DNA of 64,000 bases, taken from contig NC_088345.1 in the NCBI RefSeq assembly GCF_036884655.1, positions 20,975,001 through 21,039,000 of the forward strand, written 5' to 3'. The position numbers and the translations under genes were made by a program. The notes under the pieces are model-generated. The model did not search any database and was not told the origin of the DNA. It saw nothing but the letters and a program-made list of their open reading frames with translations. This stretch comes from Musa acuminata AAA Group. Taxonomy: Eukaryota > Streptophyta > Magnoliopsida > Zingiberales > Musaceae. Position 1 is the stretch's first letter. Each line of letters begins with the position of its first letter. Of this stretch, positions 10,262 to 21,982 are shown one piece after another.

Positions 10262-13200
10262 TAGGAGATGCATAACCAAGCAATTCAAATTTTTTAGATT
10301 TTGGATACCATAATCCTAGTTTAGGAGTTCCTTTTAGGTATCTAAAAATCCTTTTGATAGCTTTTAAATGGGATTGCTTGAGGTTAGATTGAAACCTAGC
10401 ATAAAGTCCTACGCTAAACATGATGTCTGGTCTAGTTGCGGTGAGGTATAGTAAACTACCTATCATACCCCTATAAGCTTTTTGATCGAAGCTATCTTCA
10501 CCTTCTCAATTTCTAACTTAGTGGAGGTACTCATAGGAGTATTGATAGCCTTTGAACTATCCATATTAAATCATTTTAGCAAGTATAATGCATATTTTGT
10601 TTGACTCATAAAAATACCACCATTAAGTTGTTTGATTTGCAAGCCTAAAAAAAAAATTAATTCACCCATTAAACTCATTTCAAACTCTTGGTTCATACTT
10701 TTGGCAAATGATTTGCATAAAGATTCATTCGTGAAACTGAAAATAATATCATCAACATAAATTTGAATAATAAAAAAATTATTTTTAATTTTTTAATAAA
10801 TAATGTGGTATCGATCTTGCCTTCAGAGAAATTATTTTGGATAAGAAATAAGCTAAGTCTCTCATACTAAGCCCTTAGGGCTTGTTTCAATCCATAAAGA
10901 GCTTTAGTCAATTTAAACACATGATTAGGGAAATTATCATTCTCAAATCCAGGAGGTTGTTCAACATAAACTTCTTCGGAAATAAATCCATTAAGAAAAC
11001 CACTTTTAACATCCATTTGAAATAACTTAAAATTATTATTACTAGCATAAGCAAGGAGCATCCTTATGGCTTCTAATCGTGCCATAAGAGAGAAGATTTC
11101 TTCATAATTGATACCTTCTTCTTGGTTGAAACTCTTGGCTACTAATCTAGCATTGTTCTAACCATGATACCAAGTTCATCTTGCTTGTTTCTAAAGACTC
11201 ATTTAGTACCAATAACTAAATGGTCATTTGGCTATGAAACAAGCTTCCATACCTCATTTCTCTCAAATTGGTTCAACTCTTCTTACATTGCGATAACCCA
11301 TGAATCATCTTTGAAGGCCTCGTCAATGTATTTAGGTTCAATTTGTGAGAGAAAAGCGACATTGGCACAAAAATTCTTAAGAGAAGAATGAGTTTGAACC
11401 CCTTTTGATGTGTCTCATATGATTATCTTCTTAAGATGAGTATCTACCTACTTCCATTCCTTGGGTAGGGATGTTTCGGAAGAAGATACATCTAAGTTGC
11501 TAGATGGAGAAAGGGTTTCATTTAAATTTAAAGCATCAAAATGAACATCATTATCAAAATCATTTTTCTTAACTTCAAAAACTTCATTAAAAATAACATG
11601 AAAAGACTCTTCTGTAACCAAAGTTCTTTTATTAAAAATACGAAAGGCCGTAGAAATAGAAGAATAGCTAAGAAAAATTCCTTCATCGGATTTTGCATCA
11701 AATTTTCCTAAGGTATTTTTTTCATTCAAGATAAAACATTTACACCCGAAAACTTTCAAATATAAAACATTAGGTTTTTTTGTTGTTCCACAACTCATAA
11801 GGAGTTTTGGAAAGTAATGGTCTTACTAGAACCCTATTCATGACATAGCATGCCGTATTCACGGTATTGGCCCAAAAATATGTAGGTAAGCTATGTTAAT
11901 TCAACATAGTTCTTGTCGTTTCTTGTAAATTTCTATTCTTTCATTCTACTACTCTATTTGTTGAAGATTTTTTGGAGTAGAGAAGTTGTGGTTGTATCTA
12001 TGATGACAAATACGTATTTGCTTCCTCCTAGGCTTGATGTAGCAATTGGTCTGAACAAGTCCATATGGATCAATTGCAATGGTCTAGAGATGCTTATTTG
12101 GTTCTTTGGTTTGAAACTACCTTTCATTTGTTTTCCTAGTTGACATGTATCACACACATTGTCTTTAACGAACTTAATGTGAGGAATTCCTCTTACAAGT
12201 TCTTTAGATGAGATTTGATAGATTAGTTTTATGCTACCATAATCTAATCTCCTATGCCAAAGTCAAGCATCGTCATTCAAAACCGAAAAACACATTTCAT
12301 TACAAAGATCATCAATGTCGATAGTGTATATATAATTTTATTTTAGGGTAATTATACATGTGTTTTTGTATGGTTTTTCAATAATGAAAGCATTAGATTG
12401 AAATCTAATGATGTATCCTTTATCACACAATTGATTAATGCTCAAAAGGTTATGCCTTAAGCCATCAACCAAAAACATATCTTCAATAATGAAGTTGGAT
12501 TTGTAAACTATGGTTCCTTTACCAATAATTTTACCCTTATTGTTGTCTCCGAAAGTGACATATCCTTCGTCTAGGCTTGTGAGCTTAAAGAATTGAGATG
12601 AATCTCCAATCATATGCCTTGAGCATCCACTATCAAGGTACCATCTCTTGCTCCTAGCTTGTGACAATAAATATTTCTACAAAAAAGGATGATTTTTAGG
12701 TACCCATTTAACCTTGGGTGCCTCAAAAATCAATGTACACAACTTATCATATTGCATTGGATTATTTGAGGTTTCTTTATGAACCCAAATCAATTTATGA
12801 GGAATATATCTCTTAAATGGACATTTGTACATAACATGTCTAAATTTGTAACAAAAGTTGTGTTTGTTTCGGGGTTAAACATGTAAAGTAGGGCCTTTAA
12901 CAAAGGTGGTTGGATTTTAGTGAGATCTACGTATAAATCCAATTCTACCTTTTCTATGAACATGACCCTTATTTGCAAGGATCATGTTCAATAACTTGCT
13001 ACCAATCTCAAACTTTTCTAAGGTTTATTTGAATAGCAAGTTTTCTTTTCTAAGCATTTCTAATTCATCGCATTTTGTGCAAGGAGCTAAACTAGCATCA
13101 TGCTTAATTTTTAGTCTATCAAAGTCACTAACAAGAGAAGCACACTCCTTTTTTAACAATTTATATTTTTTACTAACTAATTTGCATTCATCGAATAAAT

Positions 13201-14140
13201 CATGAAAAGCACTTAGTAATTCATCAAAAGATAAATTTGCATCTAATAAATTGCTTACCTCATCTCCAATAGCCATTAGCGCATAGTGAGCAACTTGCTC
13301 GGAGTTGGTTTGCTCCTCTTCTTCGGATGTACTTGAGTCATCCCACGTTGTTTTAATAGCCTTCTTCTTCTTTAGTTATTTCTTCTTTGCTTAGGGACAT
13401 TCGCTTTTGAAATATCCTGGCTTCTTGCATTCGTAGTATATGACTTGTTCTTTCTTGGGTTCAAATTTATTTTTAGTGTCATTTCTAATTTTATTCCTTT
13501 TTATGAATTTTTTGAACTTTCTTATCAAGAGTGCCAAGCCATCATTATAGACCTCATCACTTGAATTTTCTTTCAAGTGGTTTTCTTGAGTTCTTAGTGT
13601 CATATCCTTCCTGTTCTTTGGAAGGTTATTCTCAAGCTCTTCATGAGCATTATAAGTCATCTCATAGGTCATTAGTGACCTGATTAGTTCTTCGAGAAGA
13701 AAATTATTTAAATCCTTGGCCTCTTAAATGGCCGTTACTTTAGGGTCTCAACTCTTTGGAAGGGATATTAAAATTTTATTAACAAGTTCAGATTCCGAGA
13801 AACTTTTACCAACTCCTTTTAGACCATTGATGGCATTCGTAAATCGGTGTACATGTCTCCAATGGTCTCACTTGATTTCATCCGAAACAACTCATAAGTA
13901 TGGACTAAAAGATAAATTTTCGACTCATTTACTCTACTAGTCCCTTCATGAGTAACTTCAAGTGTGTGCCAAATATCAAAAGTCGTTTCATAAATAGACA
14001 TTTGATTAAACTCATTTTTTATCTAAAGCACGAAACAAGGCATTCATAGCCTTGGCATTTAAAGCAAAAGTCTTCTTCTCCAACTCATTCAAATCGTTCA
14101 TTAGAAGAGAAGACTTTTGAAAACCATTTTCGATAATGTT
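10262..14140 (-). pseudogene. gag-pol: Sirevirus B gag-pol pseudogene
   Basis: The gag pieces lie at 14001-12680: the capsid-like ETTFDIWHTLEVTHEG block, then a knuckle in which the first Cys has become Tyr (YYECKKPGYFKSECP). The gag-type frame ends in PFL and TAG at 12679-12677. The protease motif WYLDSGCSRHM follows in the same frame, then pre-integrase (CDTCQLGKQMKGSF), an integrase 3' part, reverse transcriptase (LFQMDVKSGFLNG, ALYGLKQA) and the first part of RNase H. Numerous frameshifts and stops inactivate it. The gag/pol TAG is at the same codon as in the intact element G. Confidence 0.87.
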
Positions 14141-14172
14141 CTATAACTCAAAATCCAAAGGAGAGTGACCGT

Positions 14173-14184
14173 GCTCTGATACTA
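14173..14184 (-). other. Primer-binding site of element B
   Basis: On the minus strand it reads TAGTATCAGAGC, one base from the initiator tRNA-Met site, next to the LTR end. Confidence 0.75.
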
Positions 14185-14186
14185 AT

Positions 14187-15422
14187 TGCTAAGATCCAGA
14201 GTGGCACTAAGAGGGGGTGAATTAGTGCAGCGAAAAAAAGCGCTGATTCCGAAAAATATTTGTTTTGATTCAATATGTTTCGGAAAGAAATTGAACTTGA
14301 AAGCTTTCATAAAACTGCTAAGAGAAGGTTAAGGAAGTTTACAGTAATGTAAATTGCACAAATAGAAAATCAAACCAGAATTTAGTGGTTTGATCGTTAT
14401 GACCTACATCCACTTCTAATTCCATCTCCATAGAGGTCATCGGCATCCACTAATGGTTTTCCTTCAATAGGCGAAGACCAACAACCTCTTTACAATGCTT
14501 TCTCCTTTTCACGGGTTTAGGAGATAAGCCTTACAAATCTCACACCTCTCTTGAATGATCTAACACTTAGAAAGGGAGGAGGAGGACTCTAGCACTTTTA
14601 CAATACTTTAAAACTTTAAAGATTCAAGATTATGCCAACACTTTTGTACCTTTTCATGCAAAAAAGGGTGGGGTATTTATAGGTCCCAATGGCTTCAAAA
14701 TTGGAGCCAAAAAGTGTTACATCCCTAGATTTCGGGGTACTAGCGGTACTATCGCCATTATTGGGCGGTACTATCGCCTGACAAAACTCGGAGACCGAGC
14801 TCTGGTGGTACCACCGCCTGACAGGGGTGGTACCACTGCTGATAGCATTAACTGATGATGGTACCACCGCCCAAACCACTTAGGAGATTGGGTCACCTGG
14901 CAGTGCCACCGTCGGTCGTGGTTTCAAGTGCTAAATGGGCTATTCAATCCGACCCAATTCAGCCCTGTTAATGGCCCAATTGACCCTTAACTGAGCTCGT
15001 AGGATTACCTCTCAATCCTAACTCAACTTAAGTTCTAAATATAATAATTAAGATATTTAATCATGCATTCTTGTTCCGGTACGTCAATTGGTCTTCCGGC
15101 GAGCTTCCGGTGATCTTCTAGCGAACTTCCAACGATCTCTCGGCAATATTCCAACGGACTCTCAGCAATCTCTTAGACTTTACAAAGATCTTCTTGGCAA
15201 GTTCTGATGAGCTTCTTTGGCAAGCTCTTGGACTTCTTAGTTAGTTCCGGTAGGACTTCGACGAACTCTCGAACTCCCAACGAATTCTCAATCTTGACTC
15301 TGGCTCATTATCTTCTTCATGTCTTACTGCTATCGTAGTTAATCCTGTACACTTTTCTTAACATATAGATTAAATCACATAATTTACTAATTGATTCCAT
15401 CATCAAAATTTGAGATTCAACA
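14187..15422 (-). repeat. 5' LTR of element B
   Basis: On the plus strand it runs from TGCTAAGATCC to GAGATTCAACA, 1236 bp. It contains the AGAGGGGGTGAATTAGTGCA terminus, a TATA-like GTATTTATAGG (minus-strand TATAAATAC) near 14672-14682, and U3 palindromes such as GGTGGTACCACC near 14805. It belongs to the shorter LTR group shared with C, D and E, not to the A/G group. Confidence 0.82.
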
Positions 15423-15904
15423 TCCACAACGATGACCCACTATTGAAGTGCTAATATAATAGGTGAATCTATCAGCAAAAGTTGTCACTTATAAAAACTA
15501 TGACGACTTGAAGATCAAATTTCCAAAATTCATGGATCATCAGCCTCGAGGATAAGGCTGATTTAAAGAGGGTGGGTCTATTAGAACTCTAGCTAGGAGA
15601 GTCCTAATTAAGTTTCATTGAAAGGCCGGCTAAGGTTAGCATTAGTTTGAAGGTTGCTTCTTAGAGTAGGAGTCCTATTAGGAGTTGGTTAGAAGTAGGA
15701 GTCCTGAGTAGGAGTCCTATTAGAAGTTGGGGATTAGAAGCCTTATAAATAGTCATGTATTCATCCTCTTTTCTCAAGGAATAGATGAATCTTTTTAGCA
15801 GCCTTTGAGCAACAACTTGGAGGAAGGAACTCCTATAGAGTTCCAAGGAGACCAATCTCCTAAAGAGATAAACCCCAAGCTTAGAATCCGCAAGGGTTCT
15901 AACA
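15423..15904 (+). mobile_element. Chromovirus (Ty3-gypsy) 3' end fragment with LTR
   Basis: Bases 15423-15578 match the last part of the chromodomain-bearing polyprotein of chromovirus 1 (25020-25172), including the polypurine-like AAAGAGGGTGGGTC. The LTR follows at 15579-15904 (TATTAGAACTCTAG to GGGTTCTAACA). The 5' remainder is missing because Sirevirus B abuts at 15422. On the right it lies inside the 3' LTR of Sirevirus C. Confidence 0.82.
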
Positions 15905-16103
15905 TGAGCTTTCGCTGCATTGATCGATCCTTTGGTGTATCCCCCGATTTATCTGACTTGATGCCCATTCATTGACTCCGGCCCTACATTCGATTCTTCT
16001 TTAATTGTTTTATATTTTCATGTTTGTATTTAGTCATGCATCACTTATCTTAACACATCATTAATTCGTTAATTAATTTCATCATCAAAATCTAAGATTT
16101 AAC

Positions 16104-17138
16104 AATCTTTCCCTTTTTTATGATGACAACTAATCGATGACGGAGTTAACCATAACTCCCCTTATCTATATGTCATATTGAGATAAGCCAAACTTGAATT
16201 CAAAAGGAATTATAACCTTTATATTCAAGTGAAACCATTTCAATCATAGTGATCAAATGCAATATATCAAAATTTCATACATTGTGCATCATCATAGTTT
16301 CAAGCTATCAAAGTATAATATGCACAATTTTCTCACTTCATAACAAATCAACATCACTTTGGGCATAACATACATGATATCAAAGCATTTATATTTTCAA
16401 TCATTTTGGGCATAACATATATGGTACTAAAGCATTTTTTAACCATTTATCACTTCATGAATGATACCAAATACAACATTATGATTCCAAACATTCATCA
16501 TTTCTCCCCCTTTGTCATCAACAAATAGGAGAATCATTCAATGAGTATTTTTAAACTATTCAAGTAAGTTTTATAGCAATTTATGCAAACTAGCAAATTT
16601 GTGAAATGGGCAAGCTAGCACTTCTCATTATATGTGCAAGCACTTTTTTGTTCTTCTTGAGATATGCGAGCTAGCATTTTTGCTTTTCTTGAGATGCTAG
16701 CAAGTTTCTTTCTTCATTTTGTCATAAAATAGGAAGAAGAGGAAGAAGAAGAAGGGTGAAATTCATTATCACAAGAAAAATCAATCGAAAGTCCATGAAT
16801 CAAACTTCTACTTTCGTAAAGAGAAAGGATTCATCACATAAAAGATCAAAATGTGCATACTAAAAATTCATGAATCAAATCCCTATTCTTATAAATAGAA
16901 GGAAGAAGGATTCATAGGGAATGATCATTGCATAAAAGATCAAGTATACCAAAAGTCCATGAATAATAACTCTTCTTTCATGAGTAGAGAGAGGAAGAAT
17001 TCATAGGAAAATATCATCAAATGAAGGATAAAAAATCGATGAATAAAACTTCAAGAAGGTGATAGGAAATGATCTCGATAAAAAGAAAACTTAATTTCAA
17101 AAAAGAACTGAGAAATCCAAAACATATATAAGAGGAAT
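16104..17138 (-). other. Non-coding 3' interior of element C
   Basis: AT-rich, with no credible open frame. It carries the polypurine-like tract at 16504-16522 and, at about 16590-16700, several copies of a GCAAGCTAGCA-type motif like those in A, D and E. Confidence 0.65.
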
Positions 17139-19579
17139 TCATGCATTTGAAAGATTTAACATACCTAATTCTCTTCCAATAAAATCAAATTGTTCCTTAT
17201 TTAAAGGTTTTATAAAAAGATTAGCTAATTGATTTTTTGTATCAATAAATTCTAAAGATATATCTTGGTTATTAACATGATCTCTAATAAAATGATGCCT
17301 AATGTCAATATGTTTAGTTCTAGAGTATTGAATGAGATTTTTTGTTAAACATATTACACTAGTATTATCATATTTTATAGGTATATTTTTCAAGTGAATT
17401 TACGGTGAGATATAGTAAACTACCTATCATGCCCCTATAAGTCTTTTGATCAAAATTTTCTCTATCATGGTCCATATCTAACTTTGTGGAAATACTCATT
17501 GGTGTATTAATAGCCTTAGAACTAACTATGTTGAACCGTTTAATAAATCTAAAGCATATTTAGTTTGATTAACAAAAATTTCATCACTTAGTTGCTTAAT
17601 TTGTAATCCTAAGAAAAAACTTAATTCGTCCATTAAGCTCATTTCGAATTCTTGGCTCATACTTTTGGTAAAATATTCACATAAAAACTAATTCGTAGAA
17701 CCAAAAATAATATCATCAATATAAATTTGAACTATAAGAAAATTATTTTTAAAATATTTAATAAATAATGTAGTATCAACCTTGCCTTTCAAAAAATTAT
17801 TCTTAATTAGAAAGGAACTAAGTCTCTCATACTAAGCCCTTGAGGCTTGTTTTATAAAGAGCCTTAGATAATTTAAAAATATGATTCGAAAAAATAGTAT
17901 TCTCAAATCTGGATGATTGTTCAATATAAACTTCTTCGGAAATAAAGTCATTTAGAAAAGCACTTTAACATCCATTTGAAATAACTTAAAATTATTACAA
18001 CTAACATAGACAAGGAAAATCCTTATCACTTCAAGTCTAGCCATAGTAGTGAAGGTTTCTTCATAATCAATACATTCTTCTTAGTTGAAACCTTTGGCCA
18101 CTAATCTAGTCTTGTTTCTAACCACAATACCAAGTTCATCTTGCTTGTTTCTAAAGACTCATTTAGTACCAATTACTAAATGGTCACTAGGTCTAGGAAC
18201 AAGCTTGCATACCTCATTTCTCTCAAATTAATTTAACTCCTCTTGCATTGCAATAACCCATGAATCATCTTTTAGGGCTTCGTCAATGCATTTTAGTTCA
18301 ATTTGAGATAAAAAAAGCTACATTCAGATAAATATTTTTAAAAGAAGAATGAGTTTGAACACCTTTTGATATATCTCCGGTGATTAGCTCCTTAAGATGA
18401 GCATCTACATACTTCCAATCCTTAGGTAATGATTCTTTGGAAGAAGATGCATCTAAGTTGCTTGGGGGAGAAGAGTTTTCATTCAAATATAAAGCATCAA
18501 AATTAAAATCATCATCAAAATTATTTTTCTTAAATTCGGGTATCACATTAAAAACAACAATAATAGATTCCTCTATAACCATAGTTTTTTATTAAAGACA
18601 CAAAAAGCTTTAGATATAGAGGAATAACCAAGAAGAATTCCTTCATCGAATTTTGCATCAAATTTTCTTAACTTTTTCATTTAAAACAAAATATTTACAA
18701 CCGAAAACTTTAAAATGTGAAATATTGTGCCTTTTGTTGTTCCATAATTCATAAGGAGTTTTAAAAAGTAATGGTCTTCTAAGAACCCTATTCATGATAT
18801 AGCATATTGTGTTAATGGCTTCGGCCCAAAAATATTTGAGTAGACTAAGTTCATTAAGCATGGTTATTACAATTTCTTTTAAACTCCTATTTTTTCTCTC
18901 AACAACTTCATTTTTTTAATGATTTTTTGGAGTAGAGAAGTTGTGGTTATACCCATTTAAATCATAAAAGTTTTTAAAATCATGGTTTTGAAATTCACCA
19001 TCATGATTACTTCGAATAGAGGCAATTATAAAACCCTTTTCATTTTAAACTAATTTATAAAATTTTAAAAAATATTTAAAGCAATTACTTTTATATGCCA
19101 AGAAGTATGTTCAAGTACATCTACTATAATCATCAACAATTACAAATGTATATTTACTACGTCTTAGGCTTGTTGTATCAATTGGTCCAAATAAATCCAT
19201 ATGGATCAATTATAGTAGTGTAGATATGTTTATTTGATTCTTTGATTTGAAACTACTTTTTATTTATTTTCCTAATTAGCATGCATCACAAACTTTATCT
19301 TTGATATTTAATTTTAGGCATACCTCTTACAAGTTCTTTAGTTGTAATTTGTTAAATTAGTTTTATACATGCATGGCCTAATCATCATTTAAAACTGAAA
19401 AGTAAGTTTCATCACAAAACTCATCAAATTTGATGTTATAACTTTTATCACACAATTGACTAATATTTAGCAAGTTATATTTTAAATCATCTACTAATAA
19501 AACATTTTCAATTAAAAGGTTTGATATGTTACCTATATTTCCTTTACCATTAATTTTTCCTTTGTTATTATCTCTGAAG
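17139..19579 (-). pseudogene. pol: Sirevirus C pol pseudogene
   Basis: Reading on the minus strand: the end of protease/pre-integrase (19579-19300, including DNNKGKI), integrase parts (18861-18658, MLNELSLLKYFWAEA and NRVLRRPLLFKTPYELW), the linker (18582-18298), reverse transcriptase (18290-17400) and the end of RNase H (17393-17139, SRTKHIDIRHHFIRDHV, ending LGMLNLSNA). The middle of RNase H is deleted: near 17396 the sequence jumps from the KNIPIKYDN block straight to GSLLYLT. Frameshifts and stops are frequent. Confidence 0.83.
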
Positions 19580-20214
19580 TGTTAGGATCGAATCGGCACT
19601 AAGAAGGGGGTGAATTAGTGCATACGTAAAAATCATGTTGAATCAGAAATCTTCATATGATAAAATTTGTTTCAATAATGTTTAACTTTGAAAATGTTCG
19701 TAAGAGTGAACAACGAAAGTAATAAGGAAGTAAAGTAGTTGCATAGTAAGTAAATGGCAACAATAGAAATGCAAACTGAGTTTATAGTGGTTCGGTCATC
19801 GTGACCTACATCCACTCCCGATTCCTCTTCCGTCAAGGCTATCGGCATCCACTAATGGTCTTTCTTTAATGGGCGAACACCAACTACCCTTACAACTCTA
19901 TTCTCCTTTTGCGAGGCTTAGGAGAGAACCTTTACACCCTAACTCACTCCTCTCTAAACTAAAATCACACTTAGACTAGAGGAGGAGAACTCTCATAAGA
20001 TTACAATAGAATTTTTCCTTGTTTTTGTTCTTAATTCTTATGTTATCTGAGCAAAGATAAGAGGGGTATTTATATTTATAGGCCCCAAATAGATTTAAAC
20101 TTGGAGCCTAAAAGTGTCTCATCCATAGTGTTTAGGGTACTATCGGTACCATCGTCTATGCTGGGCGGTACCACCGCTTGACAGAGCCTCTGAGACTAGG
20201 TTCTGGCGGTACCA
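19580..20214 (-). repeat. 3' LTR of element D, part 1
   Basis: It starts TGTTAGGATCG on the plus strand, with the GGGGGTGAATTAGTGCAT terminus and a GTATTTATATTTATAGG TATA region near 20067-20083. U3 palindromes of GGCGGTACCACCGC type follow near 20164. It is broken at TACCA (20210-20214) by the chromovirus. Confidence 0.82.
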
Positions 20215-20649
20215 TGTTAGGACTCTAGCTAGGAGAGTCATAATTGAGAGGGACATTCATGTAAAACCTACCTAAGCCGACCCCTATTAAAGAGGTGAAG
20301 TGACCGGCTAGGGTTAGGAGGTTATTTCTTAGAGAAGAATAAGGAGTTGTAAAGGAATAGAAGTCTTGAGTAGGAGTCCTATTAGGAGTTGGTTAGAAGT
20401 AGGAGTCTTGAGTTGGAGAACTATTACGAGTTGGTTAGAAGTAGGAGTCTTAAGTAAGAGTCCTATTAGGAGTTAGGGTTTAGAAGCCCTATAAATAGTC
20501 ATGTATTCCACCTCTTTTTACAAGCAATAGATGAATCTTTTCTGTAGGCTTTGAGCAGCAACTTAGAGGGAGGAACCCCTATAGAGTTCCAAGGAGGCCG
20601 ATCCCTAAAGAGATCAACCCCAAGTTTAGAATCTGCAAGGGTTCTAACA
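20215..20649 (+). repeat. 5' LTR of chromovirus 1
   Basis: 435 bp. Near its start the arms AGGACTCT and AGAGTC.T flank TAGCTAGG, forming a hairpin. Internal short repeats of GAGTAGGAGTCCTATTAGGA type lie at about 20370-20475. It ends GGGTTCTAACA. Confidence 0.88.
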
Positions 20650-20651
20650 CC

Positions 20652-20663
20652 TGGTATCAGAGC
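20652..20663 (+). other. Primer-binding site of chromovirus 1
   Basis: TGGTATCAGAGC, two bases after the LTR; initiator tRNA-Met type. Confidence 0.9.
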
Positions 20664-21982
20664 AGCGTTCTTAGCATCTTGCTGCCCTTCCACAGCCATC
20701 CATCAACCCTCCACAACCACCCAAAGCAATTCCCACAATTGCTTAAAAGATCGTCGTCAAATTCCGCCGTCATCTCCACCACCACGGATCATCCATTGAT
20801 CTCCCCGTGAATTGCAATAGGCTTTTGTTTCCTACCTTACTGCTGCTGCAATTTAGTTATCCTTATTCAAAAATCCCAAAAAAAAAATTTCTTATATTGC
20901 TGCATAACTTTTCGATATAAAGTTTTCATCTCTACGACGAAAGATACATTGCAGAATTCCAACCGCATAGCACCGTCTGTTTGATCTTGCTACTGTGTTT
21001 TTTCTATCCAAATCTCTATGAATTTTTTATGACATCTTTGACACTTCCTAATAGCAGATTTCCCTTTGGTTTTGTCAAAATATTCTCAATATAAACCATT
21101 GATATTTTACGTCTAATCTACTATACTTGAAAATTTGCACTAAAAATTTTCAGCCGCATAGCACTGTTTGTTTGATCTTCTTACTATGTTGTTTCTATCC
21201 AAATCTCTACGATTTTTATGATAGCTTTGACACTTCCTAACAGTGGATTTCCCTTTTGTTTCATCAAAAAATTCTCAATATAAACTACTGATCTTTTACA
21301 TCCAATCTGCTATACTTAAAAATCTATGCTGTAGAAAATTTCAGCCGTATATTGTTGCCTTAACCCATCTATTTGCAATCTTTTTTGAATGAAATTTCTT
21401 ATACACTTCATAGATCATCTTGGCTTCTATTTAAGATTGATCTATTGAGGAATTCATCTCTAAAAATGATTTTGTGTTGCTGCAAATTTTTAATCGTAAA
21501 CTGCTGAAATTTTTCGACAAGAATTCTGCTATCGCAGCTTGCACCAATTTCTTTGCTGTTATACTTCTGAAATTTTCTTGATTAAATTAGACATCCTTGC
21601 TGTCATATAAACTGTGATTTTGCTGTCAATTCCCTCCTCAATTCTCTTAAGTTTTTGGTGAAAATTTCGTTGAGAAATCGTTGTTTTTTCGACAACAATT
21701 CTGCTCTTACAAGACAGCACATACTTGCTGCAACTTCCACTGATTTCTATCAAACCTTTGCTGCCATCTACCATAGACCCAAAACTTTATCCACAGCCCT
21801 AAAACCCCACCAAACCACACCCCCAAACTGCACCCAAAACAGCAACAAAACAAGCCTAAACCATAGCCTACATCCACCAATCCACCAACCCTTTCGACCA
21901 TCACCTCTCTCAACCAATACATGCCTTTAACCCAACAACAAAAGAGGGATCTTAACATCACAGATTTGAAGACATATATACT
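20664..21982 (+). other. Untranslated leader of chromovirus 1
   Basis: About 1.3 kb between the primer-binding site and gag, with no credible coding frame. A segment is internally duplicated: the block containing GCATAGCACCGTCTGTTTGA (20965) recurs near 21156. The leader of chromovirus 2 lacks most of this and is only about 540 bp long. Confidence 0.6.

Larger units (their letters stand above)
10262..15422 (-). mobile_element. Element B: decayed Sirevirus, 5' LTR to RNase H
   Basis: On the minus strand it reads 5' LTR (15422-14187), primer-binding site (14184-14173), gag, protease, integrase, reverse transcriptase and the start of RNase H, where it is cut at about 10262. It contained a full gag-pol like element G but now carries many stops. 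The right flank, TCCAC (15423-15427), is one copy of a possible target duplication whose partner has been lost. Confidence 0.85.
15905..19579 (-). mobile_element. Element C: decayed Sirevirus, 3' LTR end through protease
   Basis: On the minus strand the element ends with an LTR fragment (16103-15905, whose plus-strand end is TAAGATTTAACA) and a polypurine tract (rc of ATCTTTCCCTTTTTT at 16104). Non-coding DNA with a second tract (CTCCCCCTTTGTCATCAAC, 16504-16522) and GCTAGC-type motifs follows, then pol. Pol breaks off within protease at 19579, where element D begins. Part of the missing 5' half may be the gag piece at 49631-50534. Confidence 0.8.
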